Below, piece by piece: positions 49,613-60,504 of a stretch of DNA of 64,000 bases (position 1 is the stretch's first letter; each line of letters begins with the position of its first letter). Under the pieces are notes generated by a model. It was not told the DNA's origin and searched no databases. It was given only the letters and a program-made list of their open reading frames with translations. The translations under genes and the position numbers were made by a program. Origin of the DNA: Irpex lacteus (lineage: Eukaryota > Basidiomycota > Agaricomycetes > Polyporales > Irpicaceae); NCBI GenBank assembly GCA_001986395.2, contig MQVO02000021.1, positions 496,001 to 560,000 of the forward strand, read 5' to 3'.

Positions 49613-50429
49613 ATGGCGACAGATACTCTCGCAACTCCAAAGCAATCCTCAATACCACTCATGTCGTTGGACAGATATCGTGGCGCCGTCGTAGAGGCAA
49701 GTAAAATTCCGTCATGGCACCTAATCTCTCTCCTGATTGATCTTTCTCGCTGTTTCTCCGCTGCTTGCGGAATTTACATCTCAACAGGACCTGCAACTAC
49801 CACCAGCATTCGCCTTACCGTCAGACGAGGCTATCTCACGCGCAATAGAACTTGCCTACGAACGCGACTTTTCACAAATACCGTTAGCACTCTCTTCCAG
49901 CGCTTCACCCTCTGGCCTCCCCTAATCTAGGTGCTTTATATTCCTAGGGTCCTGGACAGAAGGCGTAAACCACTCGGATACGTCGATGTACCGGCTTTGA
50001 AGACGAAATGGGAGGCAGGTCAGGCGAACCCGGTGCGTACAACGTTGCGTCATGAATCCTCTGCAAGGGAGCTGAACAGGCTCGGTTCCGCTCCTCAGGA
50101 TGATAAGGTGTTCAAGTACACCATCAAGTTCCGTAGGGAACCTTCACAACCCTACGTTGTCATCACTCCATGGACGCCTCTTGCGGAACTCGAGCTGTTC
50201 TTACAGGACAAGCTCTTCGCGCTAGGTGCGTCGGTCCGATACTCTCGGATTCAGCAGCTAAACCATTTATGACTATCCGTAGTGACGGATTGGGATCGAA
50301 AGTTTGTCCTCGCTGTGGTCACCAAGCAGGATCTTGAGGTGGGTCCTCGCAACACCGACATGTCGGTCTCACTAACGCAATCCATGATGTCGTATTGTGC
50401 AGAACTTTGTCACCCGACGCGGCTTCTGA
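49613..50429 (+). CDS. Small CBS-domain protein
   Basis: Six exons: 49613-49696, 49788-49882, 49948-50032, 50099-50225, 50283-50338 and 50403-50429, total 157 residues. The reading MSLDRYRGAVVE | DLQLPPAFALPSDEAISRA, ELAYERDFSQIPVLDRRRK and PLGYVDVPALK is a typical CBS motif (ligand-binding regulatory domain). A second half reads YVVITPWTPLAELELFL, then VTDWDRKFVLAVVTKQDLE and NFVTRRGF. CBS pairs bind adenine nucleotides; as a stand-alone pair its partner is unknown. The first intron must use a GC donor (gcaagt) to keep the frame. An inner ATG (MSLDRY, at 49661) is an alternative start. Confidence 0.85.
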
Positions 50430-50807
50430 TGCCAACGAGGGTGTAGCAGCCTATACATCAATCCCCGTATTTTTTCGCGCATAACTGTATTATAAGATCC
50501 ATAGAAGGCCCAGCAATTTATCACGGTACAGCCAAGCACAAGGATTACCAGGGAATACTAATATACAAGATGTAGTACAAGTCAGACAACAGAACCAAGT
50601 GAGTGTGGAAACCACATTGATGTCAACAACAGATCAGCCAGAGTCCGAATGAACGTGTGCATGATCTAATCCCATGTGAGGGAGAGCGAATACGAAACAC
50701 CCCAATAATACAGTAAGTAACAAAGGAACAGATGGTGGTATATATCAACGGCACTGAATACGGTATAGTGGTACAAGATGTCTGTCAGTCTCACTTGGAA
50801 ATTAACG
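50430..50807. other. Convergent intergenic gap
   Basis: About 380 bases between the stop codons of the CBS gene (plus) and the receptor-like gene (minus). AT-rich, containing both 3' ends; no gene seen. Confidence 0.5.
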
Positions 50808-52824
50808 TCACGTACGAGCATCACCACGCAGGTACCTCCGCAGCGCAGCCACGCCCAGAACCATCGCAGGCAGCCATGTCACGAGCATCAACGCGACATG
50901 CTGCGTGCCCACCCTCGTAGGCGTCGACCGGCCAGCCCCAAGGTCGACCAACGTCGATACCGCCGCCAGGATGAGCGTCGACGAGAACAACAACTGGAAG
51001 AGGACCGTATACTCGAGCGTGAGACGGTCATTGTACGGATCTGGCTGCATGTCGTCGAGCATCCACGGTGGCGGTTCTATCAAAGATCCCAACGAACGAA
51101 CAAAAATCATATCATTCAGTCAGTCAGTAAAATTGCGCGACCACTGATTGATCAACTCTAAATAGACTTACGTCCAGAGGTCGATCGTCGTATCCTGGGT
51201 GTGGTGGGAACGCGTGCAGTCCTGGTTCTTCATCCTCTGGCATGGCGTAGCCATAGTCGTACGCGTTCTTGCTTAGCGAGTCGCGGTCTGAGTCTTTGGC
51301 CCATCGTAGCGGGCCGCTGACGGTGTCGGAGATATCGTCCAGGTTAATTTCGTACGGTCTGATCTGCATCGAGTCGTCATCGTCCTTCTCGTTCTCATCA
51401 ACTTCATCGGCATCAGCATCATCGTCCTGCGGGGAAGAGGAGACGTTGATGAGGACCGTGCGAACGTGGGATTCTGTGCGGGAGGGAGAATTGAATATTA
51501 TGGGGGAAGGAGGGCCCTGGTACGATCCGTGGCGACTGCGATCTTGAATCTGGATGGTGGATGCTCTGGATCTTGACCGTGCAGTCAAATTGCTCAGCGC
51601 GCTGTGGCTTCGACTTGGGGGTGCTGATAATTGAGAAGGGGTGTTGTGATCGGAGGAAAGATTGTGTCTGGAGTGTTTCGATCCAGAACGGGTACGTGTT
51701 GGTATTTCGGGAAGGAGTGTCTTGGGTATTCGAAGGGAAGAAGGTGGAGGGTTGGGGGAGTATTTGTATTCTGTGTAGAATGGGGTTACTTGAGGGTACT
51801 CGCTGTGAGAGCTAGCGGGTGTCCGTTGCCTGCGCCGCGGAGGTAGAGAGGTCAAGGTGCTGTCGTTGTACGATGCATCCAGCGGAAGTGGGGTCGGAGC
51901 ATTAGGTGGGCCTATGTGAGGCGTTACAAGTCGCGTAGCGGCCAGACACGATAGAAAGAAGGAAGGTATGGACAGTAGCAGGGAAGTACCAGCATATCCC
52001 AGAAGTCGAATCCTGTGGTATGGCGTCAATGGAATCAAGAAAGTGCCAGACAGTGACTGCGTCCAGTACGCACCAGAGCGGATGTGTCACGTCGCAATTA
52101 AGACTGTCCTCCGGCTTCGTCGCGTGAAGCTGGAGGGTAAACCCGGTATTTAGGCCAAATGTGACTACAGGAAATATTAATAAGAGGGATATCCGAAAAG
52201 GCAGAGTAGTGGTTCTTGCAACCGATTTCGTGAGTAAGCTTTCGAGTTGTATGCTAAAGAGAGGACTCACAAACGAAGCAGGTTTGCGAGTAGAGAGGGA
52301 TTTGAAGTAGTAGCAGCGGTAGTGCAGCTCATGGCTCCGCAGAGACCAGCAAGACAAGACCAAGCTGTGTGTATGACAGTACTCTGAGCTGAAATCGACG
52401 TCACGGTGGTAAGGCGATCAAGTTGTTTCCAGGATGATAAGAGGAAGGTTACCTATGCAGAAGGCCTGAGGCATTTGGAACGGGTCCATACGCCATGCTA
52501 AGCCTACAGAAATTGTCAAGTGATGTTACTCTCAATCCAAACGACGCAGAAATCTCTTCTCTGTACCTATGCAGAAGATCATCTGCAATAGAGTGTTTGC
52601 GATCCCAAAGGCGACCGGAACCCATCGCGATATTGAGAGATAGCGATAAACGACGAGCAGTACGATCCAGCTACTGAGGAGGCCTGCATGATGTATGTGT
52701 GTCCATGAGTGAGAAGGATGGAAACACTAGTGATATCTAGCCGAGATTTAGCGTGATTTTGACTGAATAACGTACCTGAGAGCGACACCGCGAAGCATAC
52801 TACCTTCCAGCCGTACAGAAGCAT
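50808..52824 (-). CDS. Seven-helix membrane protein, GPCR-like, mushroom family
   Basis: Seven hydrophobic segments can be read in order: LLYGWKVVCFAVSLS; SSWIVLLVVYRYLSIS followed by RWVPVAFGIANTLLQMIF; TVIHTAWSCLAGLCGAMSC; PFRISLLLIFPVVTFGLN; LLGYAGTSLLLSIPSFFLS; LEYTVLFQLLFSSTLILAA; VALMLVTWLPAMVLGVAAL. MDPFQMPQAFC sits before helix 3 and two Cys (LNCDVTHPLW) lie in the loop after helix 4. Between helices 5 and 6 is a very long loop of about 230 residues, rich in Ser/Arg and then acidic (DDDADADEVDENEKDDDD). Helix number and loop pattern are GPCR-like and the MDPFxMPxAFC motif recurs in Agaricomycete relatives as I remember. Ligand and coupling are unknown. The true start is uncertain: an upstream exon between 52830 and 53060 is likely, and 52824 is only the first usable ATG. 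Confidence 0.7.
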
Positions 52825-54889
52825 GCGAACGGGGTCGGCGGGACCGCCTTACGAAGGCTTCGCGCAGCGAGTCGGTGGACGAAGATGGTGGTGGTAAGTG
52901 AGAGAAAGGGGGCGGGTGATGCTCGGAGGGCTGCCCTCGTATCGGACTGAGTGCCGCAACTCGTGTTCGAGACATTGGGCACTCTCCATCAAAGCTTTCC
53001 TTTTCCGGTGGCCGAAGTCTAGTTCATCACTACTCAGTATTGATCCCCGCGGCAATCAGTTTCGATGCCGGTACGTAGAACGTCTCTGAGAAATTGGTAC
53101 TTGTGTGTCCCATTGTCCTCGGTGTAACTTTCTCATCGTGTCGGACGCTTTACCGCTGGTTCAATACATGTTCCTTCACCGCCGATAGATAAGTGAGTCG
53201 AGAGCACAGGCGGATTATCGAGAAAAGCACGGATGAGATACTACATGTGCGTGTAAAGTCCTCGTCCCCAAAGCATCTAATCATGCTGGATACGGAACAC
53301 AGTCATCACAGTCGAAGCTGCGATGTACCCACTTCAGGTGCCGTGGGCCCCGAGAGCGAATAAAATGGCAATGACGGTCGCTCCGACGGGCCACAATCAT
53401 CAAATAATTCAGTACGAAGCTGACCGCCTTGATGCAATTCAAAGCATGACGCTCTCAACGCGTCTTTGGTCATGACAACGCTATGTATGCATGGAAGTGA
53501 CTGGATGTTGCTCACCTCGGACCCACACCGGAAGGAAATCAGACCCAGCCGCGTCACCCAGCTTCTCGGTGTCGACAAGCCGAGTAGTCTGAGGCACCAC
53601 GCTAGAAGGACTTAGAAAGACTGCATACTTGATAACGGTGGCTTTTTGCGGCTCGTGATCATACATTCTCGGTAAGCGACTTGCTGCACTTGAAGCCTCG
53701 ATGGACAATGACCATCTTGCGGCTTCTGAAGCCTTTCTATCCATGGCCTCCTGTGTTCGAGCGGCCAGGTAGCTTGAGGGTACGGCCTTGCCCCACATAC
53801 ACCGCGATGGCATTTGGCAAGAAAGTTGTAGTTTTATCTTCCAGGTGCTCGCGGACAAAAGTACTAGCGTACATCCTCGACATGAGTGACTGGCCTGCGC
53901 TACCAGTGACGAATGGTCCCGACTTGTGCGCTCCACGGTGTATTGTACCAGGAACGCGGTATTGCCTACGGAGTACGAGCGTCCCGGTCCACATTGGCAC
54001 GTTCGAGGTTCAAGCCATGTCAGACAGTATGGTCCATATTCCAGAGCTCGGAGGAATCGCGTGGGTCTTAGCCACAAAGGCGAGGTGGCCATCAAGTAAC
54101 CTGCCCGCGGAAGCTTTATGGAGCCATAGAAAGACGGTGAACGAGCAACCCGTACTGATAGACTGAAATTGCTTACAACTGGGAGGAGAAAATCATGGCA
54201 TGCCGGCACAAATGCTTACGTCGAGTTGTTTCTCACAGAATAATTGGTATGTTCTGTGGTATAAGCATAGAAGGAGGTTCATGGACTGGTGCCTACTGGC
54301 CTTGAGTGTCGCCTGCCATGGAACTTGAAGTGAAGTATGTGGTTTTTTCTGGGGAATACTCTAGTATTCATCTGCAATGTTTTATAAATTGTGCATATGT
54401 ATGAAGCATTATTGGCGTGCATATTTAACATCTGTAGAAAATTACTGACCATGCATACCCATGGAGACCTCGCGCTGGCATTGTGGTTTGTAGTTGCTGG
54501 CCATGGGCGTCTGATAATCAGCCACTTTGGTGTAAGCGTGACGCGGCCCGACGCGTGACATGGTCGCCGCTGTGTGACCCGCCATCGTCACCTTCCAAGG
54601 CCGCTCCGAACCGGAGTCGAGCTTCCTTCCCGCCCTTTCGACCACTCTCGACAACAGCGATGAGAGCACAACCACGACTGTTATGTGTGCTCCGTGCTCA
54701 GATCTCAGATGCTAATCCACTTTAATTGTGTCTTGCATCAACATAATTCGCACCCGTGTCACGATCAAACAGCACCGCTATGAGATCATAGCTGGTTTAC
54801 CTGCACTTGCGCGACCACGCAACCTTTGTACCACACCATAACATACTGACTAGATACATACAACTAACAAATTTAACAGACTTATAGCT
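52825..54889. other. Unassigned 2-kb region with competing open frames
   Basis: The left 250 bases probably hold the missing first exon of the receptor-like gene (a minus-strand frame starts MPNVSNTSC near 52982). Between 53481 and 54209 long frames are open on both strands: 242 codons on minus, 161 on plus and 87 in a third minus frame. None shows a family motif. Part of the minus strand reads like coding (QKATVIKYAVFLSPSSVV, VDTEKLGDAAGSDFLPVW). It could be an orphan or decayed gene. From 54400 to 54889 is the PTEN upstream region. Confidence 0.4.
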
Positions 54890-56998
54890 ATGGCCGACTT
54901 TGTGCGGCGACTTGTGTCAGGAAACAAGGCCCGTTTCAGAGATGAGGAGCTTGACCTGGAATTAGGTACGCCACCTCTACTACGCCACCTCTTCTCGCTC
55001 AACAGTACTTACATTCGAACAGACCTTGCATATATCACGGACAGAGTCATTGTGATGGGATACCCCTCGAAAGGCGTTGAAGGCTTCTATCGAAACAGAC
55101 GCGAGGATGCGAAAAAGTTCCTTGAGCACCGACATGGCAAGAACTTCTGGGTGTTCAATTTCTGTCCCGTGAAGGAGAACGCGTATCCCGCGTCGTTTTT
55201 CGACGGTAGAGTTAGCAGATACCCCTTTCCAGACCATCAGTAAGTAAGCAATCGCATGCCATCGTTCTGAGACTCATCTCAGAACCAGCGCACCACCATT
55301 AGCCATACTCCCTCTTGTCGCCCGGGAAATGCGTGCTTGGCTAGACGGATCTCCAGACAGAGTTGCTGTGTTGCATTGCAAAGGTTCGTAGCTATGTCTC
55401 ACGTTTGGGCACTATGTCTGATTATCTTCGTAGCCGGCAAGGGTCGATCAGGAACCATGGCGTGTTCGTATCTGCTCACACTGACCGATGCACCTAAGCC
55501 GCCCTCTGTAGGACGCAGTCGCTCCGTACAGGAAAATGCCAAACAGCAAGCCGAGCAGCTCATGAATATCATGCCGGCCGATGTCGATGCCCATTCGAAC
55601 AACACCACAGAAGCCTCGACGTCAACTGCATCACTCTCATCCGACGACCCGATAAAGCGAGAGATAGCCACTCCCGAACCACAAGTGACTTCCGGCACCG
55701 CAGACGGTGCTATTGAATCCGCGGCCTCGAAAGCTCAGAAGCCAAATCGGACCAATACCTTGCAACATGTTCTCGAACTGCACACCGCCGGAAGGATGAA
55801 ACGTCCTTCCTCACCTTCAGCCGTGACAAAGGCCAAACAAGGCGTCAGCATCCCCAGTCAGCGACGCTGGCTGTACTACTGGTCTCTCCTAATCGCGCAC
55901 CAAGGGCCACCCGGACTATGGTCTCTGAACCCCGAGGAACGCGTCCCCGCACCGAAAGTTCGGCTACTACAGATCAGGCTGCGCATGAAGGAGCTGTCGA
56001 CGTTGAAAGCGAACCTCGTGAAGGCCGCAAACGCGTTCATTGATAAGACTGGGAAGGGTAAAGTTGTCGAGTCGCCGAATAAGAGCCATGCGTGGGTGTC
56101 GTTGGCGAGGTATGACGATGAACTGGTGGATAAACTTGAGTGGTGGGAGCGGACGACGAGGTCGGAGGACGGGGAGATGGGTTTGAGGAAGCCGGGCTCC
56201 GAACATCATGGAGAGGAAGAGTTGTCGCAGGTGTTTGCGGATGATAAGTGGGACAAGGGAAAGATGGTCAGAACGTTTGCTCGGCTGGGTGCAGTCACGA
56301 AGGATGCTGGGGTAAAAGAAGTTAGTCCCAGCGACAAGGTTGGTCTCTCATCTCATTAATGTTGAATGTATCTGATAAATTCTAGAGAAGGAGGGTAAAA
56401 TCGTCTCATACACGCTTCGACCTTTGTCCAAGGCCACTTGGGAGTCTATTCGAACGGACATCGAGAAAGAGCCTATCAAGCAAAACGTGGAAGGTACCAC
56501 CGTGGAAGCTGAAGAAGCGTCCATCCACGATGTCACTGCCAAAGTAGATCCCGAGGAAGGTATCGTGATCGACGCTAATCGTGAAGTACGCGTGAAGCTA
56601 TACATCGGTCAGGTAAACTATCCGTTTTATTTAGCTTGTACATCCTTGCTCAAATGGCCGTCCCATACTAGGTCTTCATGGGCTGGTTCTGGTTCATCCC
56701 CACCTTCCACATGACCCACCCTCGTCCATCAGGCCCAACGGACGACACAGTCACCTTCCACCTCGCCCGCGCCGAAGTCGACTTCCCTCTCGGCATCGGT
56801 GCAAATATCGTCGATGTCGACGTTACCATGAAGTGGCCTCCTGCGTCCGCCGACGTCGTTAGTCCTCCAGAGAGACAAGGGAGCGCAGATTCGAGAGAAA
56901 GCAAGACGGATCCTGATGGTGCGGCTACCGCTGTACAAGCTGCTGCGAGTGGGCAGGTTGTGGATGCTACTTTGGCGGTACAGGTAGGGGAGGACTGA
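54890..56998 (+). CDS. PTEN-type phosphatidylinositol-3-phosphatase with a large insertion
   Basis: Start at 54890 (MADFVRRLVSGNKARF). The first intron joins LDLE to DLAYITDRVIVMGYPS, matching the PTEN opening. Then GVEGFYRNRREDAKKFLEHR, FWVFNFCPVKENAYPASFF, VSRYPFPDH, MRAWLDG and VAVLHCK | AGKGRSGTMACSYLL. The P-loop HCxxGxxR is complete with Lys at both expected places (HCKAGKGRSG), the signature of lipid phosphatases of this class. About 130 residues of Ser/Thr/Ala-rich sequence then interrupt the domain before RRWLYYWSLLI and the C2-like part (VRVKLYIGQ, VFMGWFWFIPTFHM, VTFHLARAEVDFPLG). About 600 residues. Likely dephosphorylates PI(3,4,5)P3 at membranes; the insertion and the acidic tail are unusual. 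Confidence 0.9.
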
Positions 56999-58213
56999 AC
57001 TAGAGTTGATTTGTAAATGTGAGCATCTCGACTGGTATGTGCTTCAAGAATTGTCTAACATTCTTCCCTGATCATTAGAGATATTCACGAGTGGCTATCT
57101 TCCCTGTTGACGTGATCCGTCGTTGTGGAGGACATAATTCAAGTTGTTATGCACTATGGATACTGCCCGCCCTACCCGCGAACATTGCCGTCCCAACTAT
57201 ACTTCAAGATTGACTGATACGAACCAGGCTAGTTTGACTCCACGATCAGCATGGCTATAGGGGCAACTCGAGATCACGTTGAAGAAAGTTTGAACTAAGA
57301 CGCCTCATGTGCCAGAACGTGGCGCCAGCGCAGAAAGCACGTCTCCTTCAGGTGCGCCCAATCACTATCCATATGATCAAAGGACACGGCTTGACATGAA
57401 GGTAGTTAATGTCCGTTCCGAGTGGTTGGAAGTTGCATTGCTTGACTATGATGCTGAACGTACACATCCCGCGAAGCCCAGTACGATCGTACTCGCAGGC
57501 CTGCTGATACAGGCATGACGCTCACACTGAGCGTTACATGGAATAAATTCAAGTCACCAGACCGAACTCCGAACTGTTCGACGCCATACACACGCAGAGC
57601 CGCCACGCTAGATTTCCATTGATACAGGCACGCTTTGTTCACTCTTTAGAGTGATATCTTTCTCATCAAGGCTGTGTGGCGTATGGTACTATGTGCTGGA
57701 TCCTGCAATTTCTCCCTTAATATGCAACGTGTAATGACATGATCGCTCCTAATCATAGCTTGCTACGGTATGTCTGCGCTTTCATAATCTTTCTGCACGA
57801 TGTACTCAATCGACTACGTAGCTACGGAGGACATACTCATCCACATATATATGCTGTGAGACACACCAGCGTCATTCCAGCATCAAAGCTTGAAGCCCGT
57901 TGTTCGCCCGCTACAACTAGTTTCGACTGTCAATGGACATGCTCATTGATTAAATTGACGTCCACAATACTCCGCTCTGATAATCTCAACTTAGTATGAG
58001 CCAACGTATGTCGCTTCAGTTCTGGCTAGGTTCTGTCCATGATGGTCTTAACTCTATACTGATGTGTTTGCAGCGGCTCGTGATCAATTCACTGTCAAAG
58101 CAACGCTAAAACCCTATGGTAAACGCTGCCTTCGAGAGATTTGCAGATAAACATGCAACAACTCGAGTCTACTCCTCCTATTCCCCTCGACCCCATCTGT
58201 AAAGCGACCAGTG
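56999..58213. other. Intergenic region between PTEN and the second DUF6534 gene
   Basis: About 1.2 kb with short frames only. It should contain the PTEN 3' UTR and the DUF6534 promoter. Nothing else is supported. Confidence 0.5.
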
Positions 58214-60134
58214 ATGCCTACCTTCAACTTCGAAACGTTTATGGGTCCGGCCTTCATAATCATATGTTTCTCGCTCATGTAAGTGGGTTGTTATCATGTC
58301 TGTCGTTCGGTATACCACTTATATGTTCAAAAGCTTGTATGGCTTGAGCCTAGCACAGATATATTTCTATCTCACTACATACCGCGATCACATAGCAGTC
58401 AAGCTGTTGGTAGTATTCGTATGGTAAGTGACACGCTATAGGAGCTTTTCGATGCTGATTCAATACGTGCAGTATCTTGGAGAGCTTGCATGTAGCATTC
58501 TGCATCCACATGCTGTATAATTACCTGATTGTCGACTTCGCAAATCCTGTGAACGTTTTGAACATCATCTGGTCAGTTTTCCCAAGCTCGCCCTAACAAG
58601 TCAAATCTGAGTCTAATGTCTTTCGTATAGGAGCACTGGGGTGCGTAAGGCATAGTTCGCCTTATATTTCAATTACCATGCTGATTCTCGCTCTGCGAAA
58701 GGCATCAATATTTCTCGAGGTAATCGTGCCCATTTGTCCGTGAAGAAAATCTGACATGATCTGGCTTAAGATAATCATCAGCGGGCTTGTGCAATCGTCA
58801 GTTTCTTTTTGTCTTCTGACAGATGCAACGTTTCTCACATACATGTAGATATTATATATTCAGAATACGCGGCCGTGAGTTCCCTGAAGTATTCGCGCCT
58901 CAATAATGATGTTGACGGTTGACGGCGATTAGTGTGCAAAAGTAGTTGTATTCTAGTATACCTGGTAAATATGCCACATTTATCGTTGATGAAAGCTGAT
59001 ACAACTCATTCCGTAGGTCACCCTGGTGTGTGCTCGAATAGGTATGCACACCTATTACTGATCCTCTGCATAATCCTGATTCATGACTACAGCATTTGGA
59101 TGCAGTAAGCCGGCACGCTGGTAGTACATTGTATATTTTACTGACATACTGCCATCCGCAGGAGCGACAGCATACGGGTGAGCATCTTTTGAGAATTCTG
59201 TCATATACAAGATATTCAAACGCCGATACATATAGCTATCCTGTCACAACATGGGAAGCAATGAGCGGGGTGAAGACATATAAGGTCAGTTTGATCATAT
59301 CCGCGGTTCTTGCAATCGTATCCTAACCCACCTCAGTTATACGTCAATATATCGCTAGGCTTGAATGTGCTGGCGGACTCTTCGATCACATTCGTGCTTC
59401 TATTCTACCTTCATCTCAATCATACGTCGGCTCGAGCAAGGTGTGCCTGCATGTTCCATCCCCAACATAAAGCTGGTCACGAGACACCCAATTTACCCTC
59501 CCAGGACTACGAAGAGCATCATTTACAAGCTTATGTACTATGCTCTCAGTGCCGGTGCTCTTACTATGTGAGTCCTCCAGCCAAACTCAAATTAGAGTCG
59601 CTCACCGGTATATATGCCCACACCTCTGCCAGGATAACATCTACCATCGCACTCATTTGTGTATGTACGCCACCTCTGTTCTGTATAGAGGTGAAGATTG
59701 ACCTTCTCCCTACATAGTTCAACGCGTCCAAGACCACAATAGCCTTCGTCGGAGTGCTGGAGGTAATGACCAAAGGCAAGTGGTTGTCAGTTGGCCCAAT
59801 AATAAAGACATTTATAAGTATTTTGTACGTACAGTCTACGCAAACTCGATGCTAGCTATGTATGCCACACCATTTATCTCACTAGATCGTCTCTTTGCTA
59901 ACGGCAGGTGTGTTTAGGTTGAACGTCCGGCAAGGATTGAAACGGGACATGACATCGAATGATGGCGTCTCCTTGCAGCTCACGAGTATGTCAAAGCCAG
60001 TCGTGATGCAACCTGTGGTATGTACCGTCAACGGATGCACGATTCTTGTGGTAAACAAGGATACTTTAGGTCATCGGTTCAACGTCGACAAACATTACTT
60101 TCGAAGTAAGAGCGTTTCCTTCCCTGTTCGGTGA
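58214..60134 (+). CDS. DUF6534-type multi-pass membrane protein (copy 2)
   Basis: Start at 58214 (MPTFNFETFMGPAFIIICFS), then an intron to LYGLSLAQIYFYLTTYRD and VKLLVVFVW, then ESLHVAFCIHMLYNYLI with FANPVNVLNIIW. Later exons include LYVNISLGLNVLADSSITFV | LLFYLHLN and SIIYKLMYYALSAGALT. The family signature VYANSMLAM | LNVRQGL is split by an intron in the same place as in copy 1 (19.6-21.7 kb). The last exon runs to the stop at 60132-60134. Seven-helix-like topology. The gene is on the opposite strand to copy 1, about 36 kb away, and their N-termini are clearly divergent, so this is an older family relationship rather than a recent duplicate. Function unknown. Several middle exon borders are approximate. 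Confidence 0.75.
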
Positions 60135-60504
60135 CTGTCCCCTGTATAACAATAGCCATCGAATATTGCAGGGAAGAGAAGTAGATGAACAGCAGAAGCT
60201 CAACATCTCCGACGGCTTCAGCTACGCCCCAAGAAAAGGAGGAATGGCATATAACATCTGACAACCCCTAATACTCCCTATCGTACAAAACGACATTATC
60301 GAGTAGGTCTTCCTAGCTCCAGGAATCATAAATGATCAGCTGCATTTCAAGTTACTCATAAACACAAACTTCTCCATCCATACAGTACTAGTACTTTCCT
60401 TCAAATGTGCTTACAACGATTCCACTAGCACCCCATTCAATAACGCCAAATAATACAGTACCCCATTCTGAATCTAGACTCCTTCACATCATGCAGTATG
60501 CAGT
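60135..60504. other. Convergent intergenic gap
   Basis: About 370 bases between the DUF6534 stop (plus) and the fimbrin stop (minus). AT-rich; contains both 3' ends; no gene is seen. Confidence 0.5.
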
